Source: Flavobacteriales bacterium
GTDB taxonomy: Bacteria; Bacteroidota; Bacteroidia; NS11-12g; UBA9320
Direction of reading: 5' to 3'
Length of the DNA stretch: 64,000 nt
Assembly: GCA_020635395.1 (NCBI GenBank)
Contig: JACJZV010000001.1
Span: 372,001 to 436,000 of the forward strand
The position numbers and the translations under genes were made by a program. Under the pieces are notes generated by a model that saw only the letters and a program-made list of their open reading frames with translations, made no database searches and was not told the origin of the DNA. This document shows, piece by piece, positions 27,908 through 36,726 of this stretch (positions within the stretch are counted from its first letter, which is position 1; each line of letters begins with the position of its first letter).

Positions 27908-28894
27908 ATGACCAAAATATTCTTGAGTTTGGTGTTGACAGCAATCATTATCGGTTGTACACAAAACAGGCGTATCTATGAGGTTGAGGATGCGGTTACG
28001 GACTGTTTGTATTCAGACTATGAAAGCCATAATCAAAACCCAAAGTTAGGTTTTGATTCCATTGAAAGTGTGCTTATTCAAAACGGATTTTTGCATGATG
28101 CAAGTGGACTAAGTTATTTGGATGCTTTATGCCAAATAAGGGATAGTGATGATTTGAAGGGTGATTTGGAAGGGTTTTGGAAAGATTTTAGGGATATAAA
28201 TTTTATTCCTCAGTTATTGTGTGATGATTTATCATTTCTCCAAACAGTAGATTCAATTCGGTTTGCAAATTCAAAATTTAACTACATTTTAAGTGTTTTC
28301 GATTCGATTGAACAAATTGGGGATGTGCCACCGTTAAATCATATTGTTGGTAAATTTCTTACCAAATTGGATGCTCGGGATTTTAAAAATGAGTTTTACA
28401 GAATATTAGGCATTACCACTATTTATCAATATCTTGAAACGAACAGATCACCTCACGGAATTTGTGTGCTTTTACCACCTAATCCATCCGATGAACAAAA
28501 AATTAAAAATCAAAGAAACATTTTGACAGTATTTGTTGGAGATGATAGTTTAATGGTGGAGGGGCAGCTCATAAAAATCTATGACTTGAGGGAAATTGTA
28601 AAAAACTTCCTGTTGGGTTCTTTGACTAAAGTTGAAATAGATTTGCCAACTTTTGGATTAGGTCAAAGTTTGAATGGGATTGTATCCCTACAACATTCGA
28701 AAAAAGCGGAATATAAATTCTATTGTGAGGTTTACAACGAAATTACAAGTGCTTATCACGACGTGCGAGATAAGTATGCCAAAGAATATTTTGATGTCGG
28801 ATTTGATGATTTGGATCAAGAAAAACAGCAAAAAATTAAGAATCTAGTTCCTCAACTAATATCGGAATCCGAACCCGTTTCTACTCGAAATTAA
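27908..28894 (+). CDS. Hypothetical lipoprotein
   Basis: This is a 328-residue protein whose N-terminus ends in a lipobox-like IIIGC with Cys17, so it is probably anchored to a membrane by lipid. The rest is soluble, acidic and rich in alternating helix and strand, with no domain I recognise. It stands alone between two palindromic repeats, one before its start and one after its stop. The degenerate -7 box TATTTTCG at 27886-27893 may drive it. Confidence 0.6.
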   Translation: MTKIFLSLVLTAIIIGCTQNRRIYEVEDAVTDCLYSDYESHNQNPKLGFDSIESVLIQNGFLHDASGLSYLDALCQIRDSDDLKGDLEGFWKDFRDINFIPQLLCDDLSFLQTVDSIRFANSKFNYILSVFDSIEQIGDVPPLNHIVGKFLTKLDARDFKNEFYRILGITTIYQYLETNRSPHGICVLLPPNPSDEQKIKNQRNILTVFVGDDSLMVEGQLIKIYDLREIVKNFLLGSLTKVEIDLPTFGLGQSLNGIVSLQHSKKAEYKFYCEVYNEITSAYHDVRDKYAKEYFDVGFDDLDQEKQQKIKNLVPQLISESEPVSTRN

Positions 28895-28897
28895 CAA

Positions 28898-28940
28898 AAA
28901 ACAAACCTGACAGGTTTTCAAAACCTGTCAGGTTTGTTTT
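28898..28940. terminator. Perfect 43-bp inverted repeat between convergent genes
   Basis: Two 21-base arms flank a single central C (core ACCTGACAGG...CCTGTCAGGT), with AAAAC at one end and GTTTT at the other, so each strand ends the hairpin with a T-run. It lies between the convergent ends of the lipoprotein gene (28894) and the anti-sigma gene (28949) and fits a bidirectional intrinsic terminator. The core is shared with 27838-27868. Confidence 0.75.
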
Positions 28941-28948
28941 CATGCTTT

Positions 28949-31735
28949 TCAATCACACGCACAATCCTTCCCTGCCAAAGCAAACATCATTTTAAATTCA
29001 TTGCCTTTAAAAACCTTGTCGATATTTAAAACGTAATCTTTTGATTTTTTTTCAGAAACTATTTTTACCATGGGTGTGCGTTTAAAATTGCAATAATTTA
29101 CCTGAAAATGGCTGCTGAGTGTTGAATCATTTATGTCAAAATCAAGTTCTATGCTGCTGTATGTTTTTGGATAATTTTGTTTGAGATAATCAAGCAGCAC
29201 GTGGCTTCGCGGCACTGGCACATTTTGTTCGCACTCTTTATTTTGGCTGATATTTGCAACAATAAGTAGGTCTTTCTTTTCATCAGATTTATTTTGATGA
29301 TTGAATAAAACGGCTTGTTCATCGTCTTTGTCGAAAGTGCTGCTGGTCTGTGCCGAGTTACGAGTTTTAATATTCTCAACGGGGTAAGGAGGGACACTTG
29401 GCACTCCACATGGCCAAATAATTTGCTCTAATTCCCGCCTAAGTTCTTCTGCTTTTTTACGTGTTTCTAATTCTTTGTTGTACTTAAATTGCTCGCCCAA
29501 AAAGTTTATTTCATTGGTCAAACTCCATGCAGATTTTCCGGTGGATTGGTTCAATTTTGCTTTAAGCTCATCTTCCGAAATAGAGTTTAAGTTTATGCTT
29601 AATCGTTGTTCTGATTTTTTCAACAATGCGGAATGATAAAAATATTCTTTGCCTTTTTGAGCCACACATACCAATTGATAATCAAAAAGTTCGTTTAATT
29701 TTTCGGTATAAATTTCTCCTGTTTTTTTGAGCTTTTGATACGAGGGTAGCGAATCAGCAATGATGTAAACCTGCACCCAATCGTAGGTTTCAGGTTTAGT
29801 TAATTGCACTTCAAGTTGGTGGTATTCAATGCTGATATCCCGATTGTTAAACCGCATTTTTAAACTTTCACGTTTCTTGGTTGCCTCTGCTACATATTGG
29901 TCAAGATTTTTCCATCCGGTAGTTTGAATTGGTACGTTGTAATAATTCCTACTAAAGTTAAGCCCCGCTTGGTGGTAGGCTTCTTGCAAATTGGTTTGCA
30001 GTTCCTTTTCATAATTTTGGGCTTCGTCGGCACTTCTTTTTTCAGACCTTGCGGCTGATTTTTCTTGCATTTCATTATCTCGTTTGGCGTATTTTTCTCT
30101 CAATTTTTGCTGGGTCTCTATGGCAATTTTTCTGTACCGTTCGGTTTGTTGTTTGTGGTAGGCCGCCAATTGTGCAAAGGCCGGGTTTGCAGCCTGGGTA
30201 TTTCCCAATTTTTGATCGGCAAAGTCTTTGAAAACTTGACCCAAACCACCCGAAACCATAGTGGCTGCAATCGAATCGGAAACCCACATATCTTCATCCA
30301 AATGATTGATATATACATTTAAAAGTTGCTCATTACAACTTTTGAAAATGTGTTTTAAGCGTTGTTCAAACTCTTTGGTGGCTACAAACGTGTTGGCAAA
30401 TGTTGGTGTTTTTAATGCCTGAATGCGTGCAGGACAAATTTCACGGCCAGAAGAAGAGCTGTCTGAAGCAGCTGTTTCTTTTCTGTCAGCCCAACCTTCC
30501 CAAAGCGTAAAACCACGAGAGTAATAAGAGAAGCAAATGCTATCATTACAAACCATAAACTCCAATGTTACACCGCAGCTTTTCGTTGGATCAACCTTTT
30601 TTATTACAGTTTCAACTTTTACGGTTCCGGTAGCGTAATCTATATTTTCGTTTATGATTGGGCTAAATTTGGTGGAGGCATTTAAAATTTTAGGTGGAGA
30701 AACAACAGAGAATCTCTCATTATAAACCAACTTAAGGGAGTTGTGTTGTTTAATGTCATATAATATATAGCCATCCGGTACGTCAATTTCAAAAACCAGT
30801 TTCATCAAATCATCTCCCATGTCTAATCTGCTTTTCAATCTCGTTGGAATTTTGCCTGACAACTTTTCTGGTATACTGGTCGTTTCTAAATTATCAACCT
30901 TGGAGGTAAGAGTCTCCCTTTCATTACTCGCCTTTCCCCCACAATCAAACGAAAAATAAAGGCTATCCGTAAAAGCACGGTTGTTGATGTCGAAGCCGTT
31001 TTCGGCCAATTTTTGTATAAATCCTTCGGGATAAAAATCAAGCTCATCAAAACTGCGGTTTATCAGGTGTTTTTTTATTGGTTTTGGGTTTGTCCATTTT
31101 ACTTCTCCATTGGTTTCAACCCCGTCAAACAGCATCATTTTAGAGTCTATTTCGTCGGCAGGTATTTGGGCAGTAATCTGTTTTCCAGCAGCAATTTCAA
31201 GGGTTTTACCGTTGTTGGTTGCGGTAATTTTGAACATACCATTGGTGTAAAGCAACCCGGAATCGGACACCGTACTCAGCCCCGATTTAATGATTTCTAC
31301 AGGTGTAAGTGCTTCTTCAACATTCAATGAATAATTTTCAACGCTGTCGAAACAATGTGCCGGAATGTGAAGAATAATGCCATCGGGCGTTTCAATAATG
31401 GTGTCGTTCAAGTTGTTTATTTCATATTGATTTTGAGAATTTTCAATTTTGTTCTCTGTTGATGTTTCCCCCCAAAAATGATAAACGGCCAATGCCACCA
31501 TGGCCACAATAATGCTGCTAATGGCCGCCGTTTTTACCATTTTTGCAGTTCTAAACTGCCTCCAACTGTTTTCAATTTCAGCTTTTAAACCATTTATTTT
31601 GGCGGCTTCCATTAGTTGTTTTTGTATCTTAACCTCTTGTTTCAATTGCTCGCTTTGTTGCATTTTTTGCTCAAACTCGGCCTTTTCTTTTTCCGAAAGT
31701 GTTCCGGTCAAATATTTTTCGATTATCTCTTCCAT
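28949..31735 (-). CDS. Very large anti-sigma-like transmembrane protein
   Basis: This is a 928-residue protein. The N-terminal roughly 65 cytoplasmic residues (YLTGTLSEKEKAEFEQ and following) resemble Bacteroidota anti-sigma regulators. One transmembrane helix at about 70-88 is followed by a roughly 840-residue extracytoplasmic part with beta-rich early sections, a basic/acidic coiled-coil stretch (about 510-620) and a Cys-rich end. It lies 12 bases downstream of an ECF sigma gene in the same direction, so it probably holds that sigma factor at the membrane. The size is far beyond the 200-400 residues usual for such regulators, and no zinc-binding HxxxCxxC motif is seen. Confidence 0.68.
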   Translation of the reverse strand: MEEIIEKYLTGTLSEKEKAEFEQKMQQSEQLKQEVKIQKQLMEAAKINGLKAEIENSWRQFRTAKMVKTAAISSIIVAMVALAVYHFWGETSTENKIENSQNQYEINNLNDTIIETPDGIILHIPAHCFDSVENYSLNVEEALTPVEIIKSGLSTVSDSGLLYTNGMFKITATNNGKTLEIAAGKQITAQIPADEIDSKMMLFDGVETNGEVKWTNPKPIKKHLINRSFDELDFYPEGFIQKLAENGFDINNRAFTDSLYFSFDCGGKASNERETLTSKVDNLETTSIPEKLSGKIPTRLKSRLDMGDDLMKLVFEIDVPDGYILYDIKQHNSLKLVYNERFSVVSPPKILNASTKFSPIINENIDYATGTVKVETVIKKVDPTKSCGVTLEFMVCNDSICFSYYSRGFTLWEGWADRKETAASDSSSSGREICPARIQALKTPTFANTFVATKEFEQRLKHIFKSCNEQLLNVYINHLDEDMWVSDSIAATMVSGGLGQVFKDFADQKLGNTQAANPAFAQLAAYHKQQTERYRKIAIETQQKLREKYAKRDNEMQEKSAARSEKRSADEAQNYEKELQTNLQEAYHQAGLNFSRNYYNVPIQTTGWKNLDQYVAEATKKRESLKMRFNNRDISIEYHQLEVQLTKPETYDWVQVYIIADSLPSYQKLKKTGEIYTEKLNELFDYQLVCVAQKGKEYFYHSALLKKSEQRLSINLNSISEDELKAKLNQSTGKSAWSLTNEINFLGEQFKYNKELETRKKAEELRRELEQIIWPCGVPSVPPYPVENIKTRNSAQTSSTFDKDDEQAVLFNHQNKSDEKKDLLIVANISQNKECEQNVPVPRSHVLLDYLKQNYPKTYSSIELDFDINDSTLSSHFQVNYCNFKRTPMVKIVSEKKSKDYVLNIDKVFKGNEFKMMFALAGKDCACD

Positions 31736-31747
31736 TGTCTGTTTTCG

Positions 31748-32281
31748 TTATTGATTGTAAAACTCTAACGCCTTTTGTTTGGCAAATTGTAAACACTTGT
31801 ATTTCTGTGTCTTAGCCGATTGGTCGGATGTAAAACCGAGTTTTTTGGCAATGTCGGTCATGCTGATTTGTTTTAAGTAAAACAACTGCAACAACTGTCT
31901 GCAACGGTCAGAAATAGCCTCCAACGCTTTAAAAGCGATGTGCAATTTGGTTTCCTTTTCTTTGTGTTCGTCCACATCGTTCGAGGCGGCCAGTTCCACC
32001 TCTGAAAGTTCGGCAGCTTCGGGCTTTTGAAGGCGTTTTTGGTTGTAAAAAACAAACCTCGACACCCCAAAAAGATAGGTTTCTATACTGCTGGTAAGCT
32101 CGAAATTGGGTTGACGGCATTTTTGACAAAATACCAATAAAGCCTGCTGATAAATATCGGCGGCATCATTTTTAGAGCAGCCATTTGCCAACAGCCACTT
32201 TTTTACCACCGGAAAATAGGCATATAGTTTCTTCGAGACCTTGCCTTCTTTTACCTGTTCTATCAATTTATTTGTTTCCAT
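31748..32281 (-). CDS. ECF-type sigma-70 family RNA polymerase sigma factor
   Basis: This is a 177-residue protein with a sigma region 2 (about 20-85: DIYQQALLVFCQ, SIETYLFGVSRFVFYNQKR) and a region 4 helix-turn-helix (about 120-175: LLQLFYLKQISMTDIAKKLGFTS). Region 3 is absent, as in ECF factors. It directs RNA polymerase to a specific promoter set when released by its regulator, here most likely the large anti-sigma-like protein encoded 12 bases downstream. Upstream lies a palindromic repeat shared with the divergent gene. Confidence 0.9.
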   Translation of the reverse strand: METNKLIEQVKEGKVSKKLYAYFPVVKKWLLANGCSKNDAADIYQQALLVFCQKCRQPNFELTSSIETYLFGVSRFVFYNQKRLQKPEAAELSEVELAASNDVDEHKEKETKLHIAFKALEAISDRCRQLLQLFYLKQISMTDIAKKLGFTSDQSAKTQKYKCLQFAKQKALEFYNQ

Positions 32282-32336
32282 TTATCAGTTTATGTAACCA
32301 AAGTGGAAAGGTAACCGAAATTTTTTTTAGCCTGAT

Positions 32337-32377
32337 AAAAATCCTTTCAAGGGTTTCAAACCCTTGAAAGGATTTTT
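32337..32377. repeat. Palindromic repeat, CCTTTCAAGGG family (copy 1)
   Basis: Two perfect 20-base arms with a single central C at 32357 form a hairpin with an AAAGGATTTTT end. It sits between the divergent sigma gene and the hypothetical lipoprotein gene, so it is not a terminator of convergent genes. The flanking CCTGATAAAAA is shared with the second copy at 32879. Confidence 0.75.
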
Positions 32378-32402
32378 GGCAATTTTCTTACTTTCGTAAA
32401 CT

Positions 32403-32867
32403 ATGATTCAAAAAATTCTATCTTCTTCAATGTTGACCCTATTTGTTTTGGGCGGTACAACCCACTATGGTTGCCAACATGTACAAAAGAAGATAGCAGT
32501 TAAGAATGAAATTACCGATTCAATCGAAACAAGTTTTCCATTTTATGCAATCCAAAATGGCAAAGCCAAAATCAGTCATATCGAATACAAAATCGGAGAC
32601 GAACCCCATGTGGATGTATACATGAATTTGAATACGGTATTTGTATTAGACTCTATTTCAAAAGACTATGCGTTAAAACTTGTCTCATACTTTATCCAGT
32701 TTTGTGGGAATACCCCTCTAGAAATTACGGAAAAACAAGCTGAGGAATTTTTGGTCAACGAAAAATACGCAATGGAGCTGCATTACGAAGTAAAAAATAA
32801 AGAAACGGTTTCAATAACTTGTCTATTTTGGAGTTCGGATAGGTACGTATTTTTTTATTTGAATTAG
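32403..32867 (+). CDS. Hypothetical exported protein
   Basis: This is a 154-residue protein with a hydrophobic N-terminus (about 5-22) followed by Cys24 in HYGC, a weak lipobox. The rest is about 125 residues of mixed helix and strand, without a recognised family. It is flanked on both sides by the two copies of one palindromic repeat family, which raises the possibility that the gene and repeats moved or were duplicated together. Confidence 0.55.
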   Translation: MIQKILSSSMLTLFVLGGTTHYGCQHVQKKIAVKNEITDSIETSFPFYAIQNGKAKISHIEYKIGDEPHVDVYMNLNTVFVLDSISKDYALKLVSYFIQFCGNTPLEITEKQAEEFLVNEKYAMELHYEVKNKETVSITCLFWSSDRYVFFYLN

Positions 32868-32878
32868 ACCTGATAAAA

Positions 32879-32913
32879 AATCCCTTCAAGGGTTTCAAAC
32901 CCTTGAAGGGATT
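32879..32913. repeat. Palindromic repeat, CCTTTCAAGGG family (copy 2)
   Basis: Two perfect 17-base arms around a central C at 32896, preceded by the same CCTGATAAAAA flank as copy 1. It is placed just after the stop of the 32403 gene and could end its transcript. Confidence 0.75.
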
Positions 32914-32948
32914 ATAAAAAACAATAACTTCGGCCAAAAATTAAAAAT

Positions 32949-33317
32949 ATGAAGTCAGACATAAGCTCGGTGGAGCAGTATATAGAATCTTTTCCTTCTG
33001 AAGTTCAAACCATGTTGAGAGCCATCCGGGAAATAATTATCCAAAAAGCACCTGAAGCGGCTGAAAGCATTTCGTATGGCATGCCGGCCTATAAAACCTT
33101 TGGCAAACCTTTGGTTTATTTTGCGGGATATGCCAAGCACATCGGCTTTTATGCCACACCAACGGGTCATACCCAATTTGCAGAAGAATTGGCAAAATAT
33201 AAACAGGGTAAAGGGTCGGTGCAGTTTCCAATAAATGAGCCATTGCCAACAAATTTGATTGCTCGAATCGTTGAGTTTCGGGTGGCCGAAAACGCTCTAA
33301 AAGCCGCCAAAAAATAG
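32949..33317 (+). CDS. DUF1801 family protein
   Basis: This is a 122-residue protein with the DUF1801 (YdhG-like) pattern: VEQYIESFPSEVQTMLRAIREII at the front, the central ISYGMPAYKTFG, then GFYATPTGH and a closing FPINEPLP...RIVEFR. A structure of this fold exists; proposed roles (including iron-chaperone similarity) remain unproven. It is transcribed alone. Confidence 0.88.
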   Translation: MKSDISSVEQYIESFPSEVQTMLRAIREIIIQKAPEAAESISYGMPAYKTFGKPLVYFAGYAKHIGFYATPTGHTQFAEELAKYKQGKGSVQFPINEPLPTNLIARIVEFRVAENALKAAKK

Positions 33318-33340
33318 AATTTTATTCAACAGCCTTCCTG

Positions 33341-33420
33341 CATTTTATTTTCGAACGACGCGGCAAAGTGGACGTAAATGGAAAAGGTTGATTGACATGG
33401 ATTTTGTACATTTGGCGTAA
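33341..33420 (+). pseudogene. Decayed 3' end of a nucleotidyl cyclase gene
   Basis: About 75 bases here match the last codons of the cyclase genes ending at 35505 and 36722. The stretch from TTCGAACGACGCGG to the final TAA encodes the same C-terminus (FEPRGKVDVKGKG, then IDMYFVxLA). A one-base deletion after GGAAAAGG (GGTTGATTG for GGCATGATTG) breaks the frame. Upstream parts of the gene are absent. It lies ten bases before the start of the intact 33430 cyclase gene and can be read as the leftover of a lost tandem copy. Confidence 0.75.
33407..33414 (+). promoter_or_regulatory. Possible -7 box of the 33430 cyclase, inside the relic
   Basis: TACATTTG matches TAnnTTTG and lies 15 bases before ATG 33430. 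The bases come from the decayed cyclase end (the relic's equivalent of TATGTATTTTGTGGG), so relic sequence may have been recruited as promoter. A GTTG at 33387-33390 is the best, imperfect, -33 candidate, with 16 bases of spacing. Confidence 0.4.
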
Positions 33421-33429
33421 TTTTTTGTT

Positions 33430-35505
33430 ATGAAAATTCTCAAGCTGGCGTTTGTCGCTTTGTTTTTAAGTATCCCGTTTCTATGTCAATCTCAAACCAA
33501 GCGATTGGACTCGTTACTCAGCGTATGGCACAGCACGACTAAATCAGATAGCATTAGAATAAGTTCCTACCAAGAATATTTGAATCTTAAATACGCCCAA
33601 AAACCAGATTCTGGTCTGTTAATGATTAAGGAGTTGGAAGAATTTGCAACTCAAAAAAACGAAAAATATGGCTTGGCAAACGCCATGATGTATAAAGCCA
33701 CATTGCTCGATAAAATTGGAAGACTTGATGAGTCTATTGAATTAAACCAAAAGGCAAAGAAAATATTTATTGAGTTGAAAGACTCTGCAAAATTGGGACT
33801 AATTATGCTAAACATAGGGGCTAGTTATTCTACTTTGGGAAATCAAAAAGAAGGATTGTATTATGCAAAACAAGCACTTGACATTTACAAAAAAACCAAG
33901 AATAGCCAATTGGTTGTGGCCACAAATAATTTAGCAACAATTTACCACAAAATGGGCGACTACAACAGTGCCATAAAATATTATCAAGAGGCACTGGAAT
34001 TGAACAAAAAGAAAAACAATGCTAAAATGCAAGCGTCGCTAAATATAAATCTTGGTGGACTATACACCGACATATTGAATGATTATGCCAAAGGGCTACA
34101 ATATTTTGAAGAAGGTTTAACTATTTCCAGAAAAAATAATCTGAAATCGTATGAAGGTTTGTGTTTGCTAAATATGGCCGTAAATTATGATAAAAGAAAA
34201 CTCAAAGATAAAAGCAAAACGTTGCTCAATGAGGCCATTATGTGCTTCGAAAAAGTTGGAGACGAACAAAAATTAAACTACTGCAGAGGGCTAATGGCCG
34301 ATCATTACATTGCAGAAAAAGAGTATAACAAGGCAAAAGTGTTGTTGGATTCTATAATGTATTTTGCAAAAGAAACCGACAACGAAGGGTTGATTATGCT
34401 TACAAATCAATCGTATGGTATTATATGTCAGAATCAGGGAAAATTAGAGTTAGCCAAATCACACTTTCTTTTGGCATATCAACTTGCCAATAAACTTCAA
34501 GAATTCACTTCTCAATCGGAATTAAGTGAGAGTTTATATGAAGTGTACAAACAATTGAAAGATTACAAGAATGCTCTTTATTATTTTGAGGAGTCTAAAA
34601 TGTATTACGACTCCTTAAATCAAAATGATGTTGCAAAAAAAATGCAGCAGCTCGAATTTGATAAAAAACTGTTTGCAGATAGTTTGAAGCAAGCCCATGA
34701 AAAACAAGAATTGGAACTTTTGCACAAACAAGAAATAACCAAACAAAATAGAATCCGTAACACACTCATTGGTGTTGGACTTTTTGCCTTGCTCTTGGCG
34801 GGAGGGTTTTTTAGTCGTTGGAAGTATGTAAAACATACCAATGAGATTATTGCCTCCGAAAAAGAACGGTCTGATAATTTATTGCTCAATATTTTACCTG
34901 CCGAAGTAGCCGAAGAACTCAAACAAAAGGGTGAAGCAGAAGCACAAGATTTTAATGAAGTAACCGTTTTGTTTACCGATTTTGTGTCGTTTACTAAAAA
35001 ATCAGAAAGCATGACGGCTCAGGATTTGGTTTCCGAAATAAATTATTTTTTCAAAGCATTTGACGAAATAAGCACCAAATACAACATCGAAAAAATTAAA
35101 ACCATTGGTGATGCATACATGGCCGCAGGTGGGCTTCCCGTTCCGTCAGCCAATTCGGCAGTGAATACAGTGCTGGCAGGATTGGAAATGCAACAATTTG
35201 TTTTAGACTACCAAAAAAAGCAACGTTCCGAAGGCAAAGAACTCTTTGAAATGAGGGCAGGAATAAATACCGGCCCAGTAGTGGCTGGTATTGTGGGTAT
35301 CAAAAAATTTCAATACGACGTATGGGGCGACACCGTAAACACTGCTTCCCGAATGGAAACCAATGGCGTATCGGGCAAGGTGAATATTTCGGAAACCACG
35401 TATCATTTAATTAAAGACGACAACCGATTTGTTTTTGAACCACGCGGCAAAATGGACGTAAAAGGAAAAGGCATGATTGATATGTATTTTGTGGGATTGG
35501 CATAG
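33430..35505 (+). CDS. TPR-containing class III adenylate cyclase
   Basis: This is a 691-residue protein. A signal peptide (about 1-21) is followed by tetratricopeptide repeats (about 75-400: ATLLDKIGRLDESIELNQ, ATIYHKMGDYNSAIKYYQEALELNK) that would lie outside the cytoplasmic membrane, one transmembrane helix (about 444-463), and a cytoplasmic class III cyclase domain (about 495-690). Metal aspartates are present (D517 in LFTDFVSF, and the second in KTIGDAYM). Adenylate-type specificity residues Lys (EKIKTIGD) and Asp (YDVWGD) match, and the transition-state Asn/Arg (TVNTASRM) are intact. It therefore probably makes cAMP. The next cyclase gene starts 11 bases downstream. Confidence 0.9.
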   Translation: MKILKLAFVALFLSIPFLCQSQTKRLDSLLSVWHSTTKSDSIRISSYQEYLNLKYAQKPDSGLLMIKELEEFATQKNEKYGLANAMMYKATLLDKIGRLDESIELNQKAKKIFIELKDSAKLGLIMLNIGASYSTLGNQKEGLYYAKQALDIYKKTKNSQLVVATNNLATIYHKMGDYNSAIKYYQEALELNKKKNNAKMQASLNINLGGLYTDILNDYAKGLQYFEEGLTISRKNNLKSYEGLCLLNMAVNYDKRKLKDKSKTLLNEAIMCFEKVGDEQKLNYCRGLMADHYIAEKEYNKAKVLLDSIMYFAKETDNEGLIMLTNQSYGIICQNQGKLELAKSHFLLAYQLANKLQEFTSQSELSESLYEVYKQLKDYKNALYYFEESKMYYDSLNQNDVAKKMQQLEFDKKLFADSLKQAHEKQELELLHKQEITKQNRIRNTLIGVGLFALLLAGGFFSRWKYVKHTNEIIASEKERSDNLLLNILPAEVAEELKQKGEAEAQDFNEVTVLFTDFVSFTKKSESMTAQDLVSEINYFFKAFDEISTKYNIEKIKTIGDAYMAAGGLPVPSANSAVNTVLAGLEMQQFVLDYQKKQRSEGKELFEMRAGINTGPVVAGIVGIKKFQYDVWGDTVNTASRMETNGVSGKVNISETTYHLIKDDNRFVFEPRGKMDVKGKGMIDMYFVGLA

Positions 35506-35516
35506 GTAATATTTCA

Positions 35517-36722
35517 ATGAAATTACAGAATAATATTCTAAAACAATCGGGCTTGTCAGACAAGCAACTTCAATACCACAATAGAGGATTGTCGGCCAAT
35601 TTAATGGCTATATCCTATTGGTTTATGGTTTTGGTCTATTTTCTCCTTAACCATATTTATGATTGTGTGCCAATTTTACTTTTTAGCATATTATCATTCG
35701 TAGCTACGCTCATCATGTGGCATCGAAGAATTTACAACACCCCATGGGTATTTGGCAATATCGTTGTGCTGGTTTTAATCTGCTACCTTACCATTAAAGT
35801 AGGCTGGAAGGCTGGCTTTCAATTTATACTTTTCCCCAGTATAATTTTTGGGGAGGTAAATGGGCGGAAACACTCAAATTTGCTCACCTTGGTACCTGTT
35901 CTTTTGGCTATTGTCTTTTGTGTACTGGGTTTTGTAACCTTTAACCAAGTACCTGATATTACATTACCTAAAAATCATCTTTTGTATCTATTTGAGTTTA
36001 ATGTAATGGCGGCACTTTTTGGTCCAATTTTTTCGCAAAGAGCTTACTTAATAAAAACGTCAGACTTAGAAGAGCAATTAGAACATTCCCTCTCGGAAAA
36101 TGAAAAACTACTCCACAATATTTTACCCAATTCCATTGCCGATAGATTAAAAAATGAAGATGACGAGATCGTAGAACGCTTTGACAACGCCTCCATCCTA
36201 TTTGCCGACATTGTTGATTTTACGCCATTTGCCGAAAGTCATTCGCCAGAAGAATTAGTTCAAATATTAAATGGTTTGTTTTCAAGATTTGATATTCTTA
36301 CCGAGAAATATGAATTGGAAAAAATAAAAACCATTGGCGATGCCTACATGGTGGCCTCCGGTGTACCGGTTCATCGAGCTAATCACGCAGGTATTTTGGT
36401 CAAATTTGCACTTGAAATGTTAGAAGAGTTGGAAAAATACAACAGTATTAAAAATAAAAACCTAAAACTAAGAATTGGCGTGAGCAGTGGCCCATTAATT
36501 GCTGGAGTAATTGGCAAAAAGAAATTTAGCTACGATATGTGGGGCGACACGGTAAATATGGCTGCACGAATGGAGACAAGTGGGCAGGCGAGCAAAGTGA
36601 ATATATCTCAATCCACTTTTGAAATACTACAATATGACACCAGTTTTGTCTTTGAACCACGCGGCAAAGTGGATGTAAAAGGAAAAGGAATGATTGATAT
36701 GTATTTTGTTCGTTTGGCTTAA
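35517..36722 (+). CDS. Class III adenylate cyclase with N-terminal membrane domain
   Basis: This is a 401-residue protein with about six hydrophobic helices in the first roughly 185 residues, a short linker, and a cyclase domain (about 200-400). Catalytic D231 (LFADIVDF), IKTIGDAYM with its Asp and Lys, YDMWGDTVN and AARMET are all present, giving adenylate-type specificity. The C-terminus is almost identical to that of the adjacent 33430 protein. The spacing of 11 bases argues for co-transcription. The membrane part has no periplasmic domain, so it may sense the membrane state or bind a partner. Confidence 0.9.
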   Translation: MKLQNNILKQSGLSDKQLQYHNRGLSANLMAISYWFMVLVYFLLNHIYDCVPILLFSILSFVATLIMWHRRIYNTPWVFGNIVVLVLICYLTIKVGWKAGFQFILFPSIIFGEVNGRKHSNLLTLVPVLLAIVFCVLGFVTFNQVPDITLPKNHLLYLFEFNVMAALFGPIFSQRAYLIKTSDLEEQLEHSLSENEKLLHNILPNSIADRLKNEDDEIVERFDNASILFADIVDFTPFAESHSPEELVQILNGLFSRFDILTEKYELEKIKTIGDAYMVASGVPVHRANHAGILVKFALEMLEELEKYNSIKNKNLKLRIGVSSGPLIAGVIGKKKFSYDMWGDTVNMAARMETSGQASKVNISQSTFEILQYDTSFVFEPRGKVDVKGKGMIDMYFVRLA

Positions 36723-36726
36723 ATTT

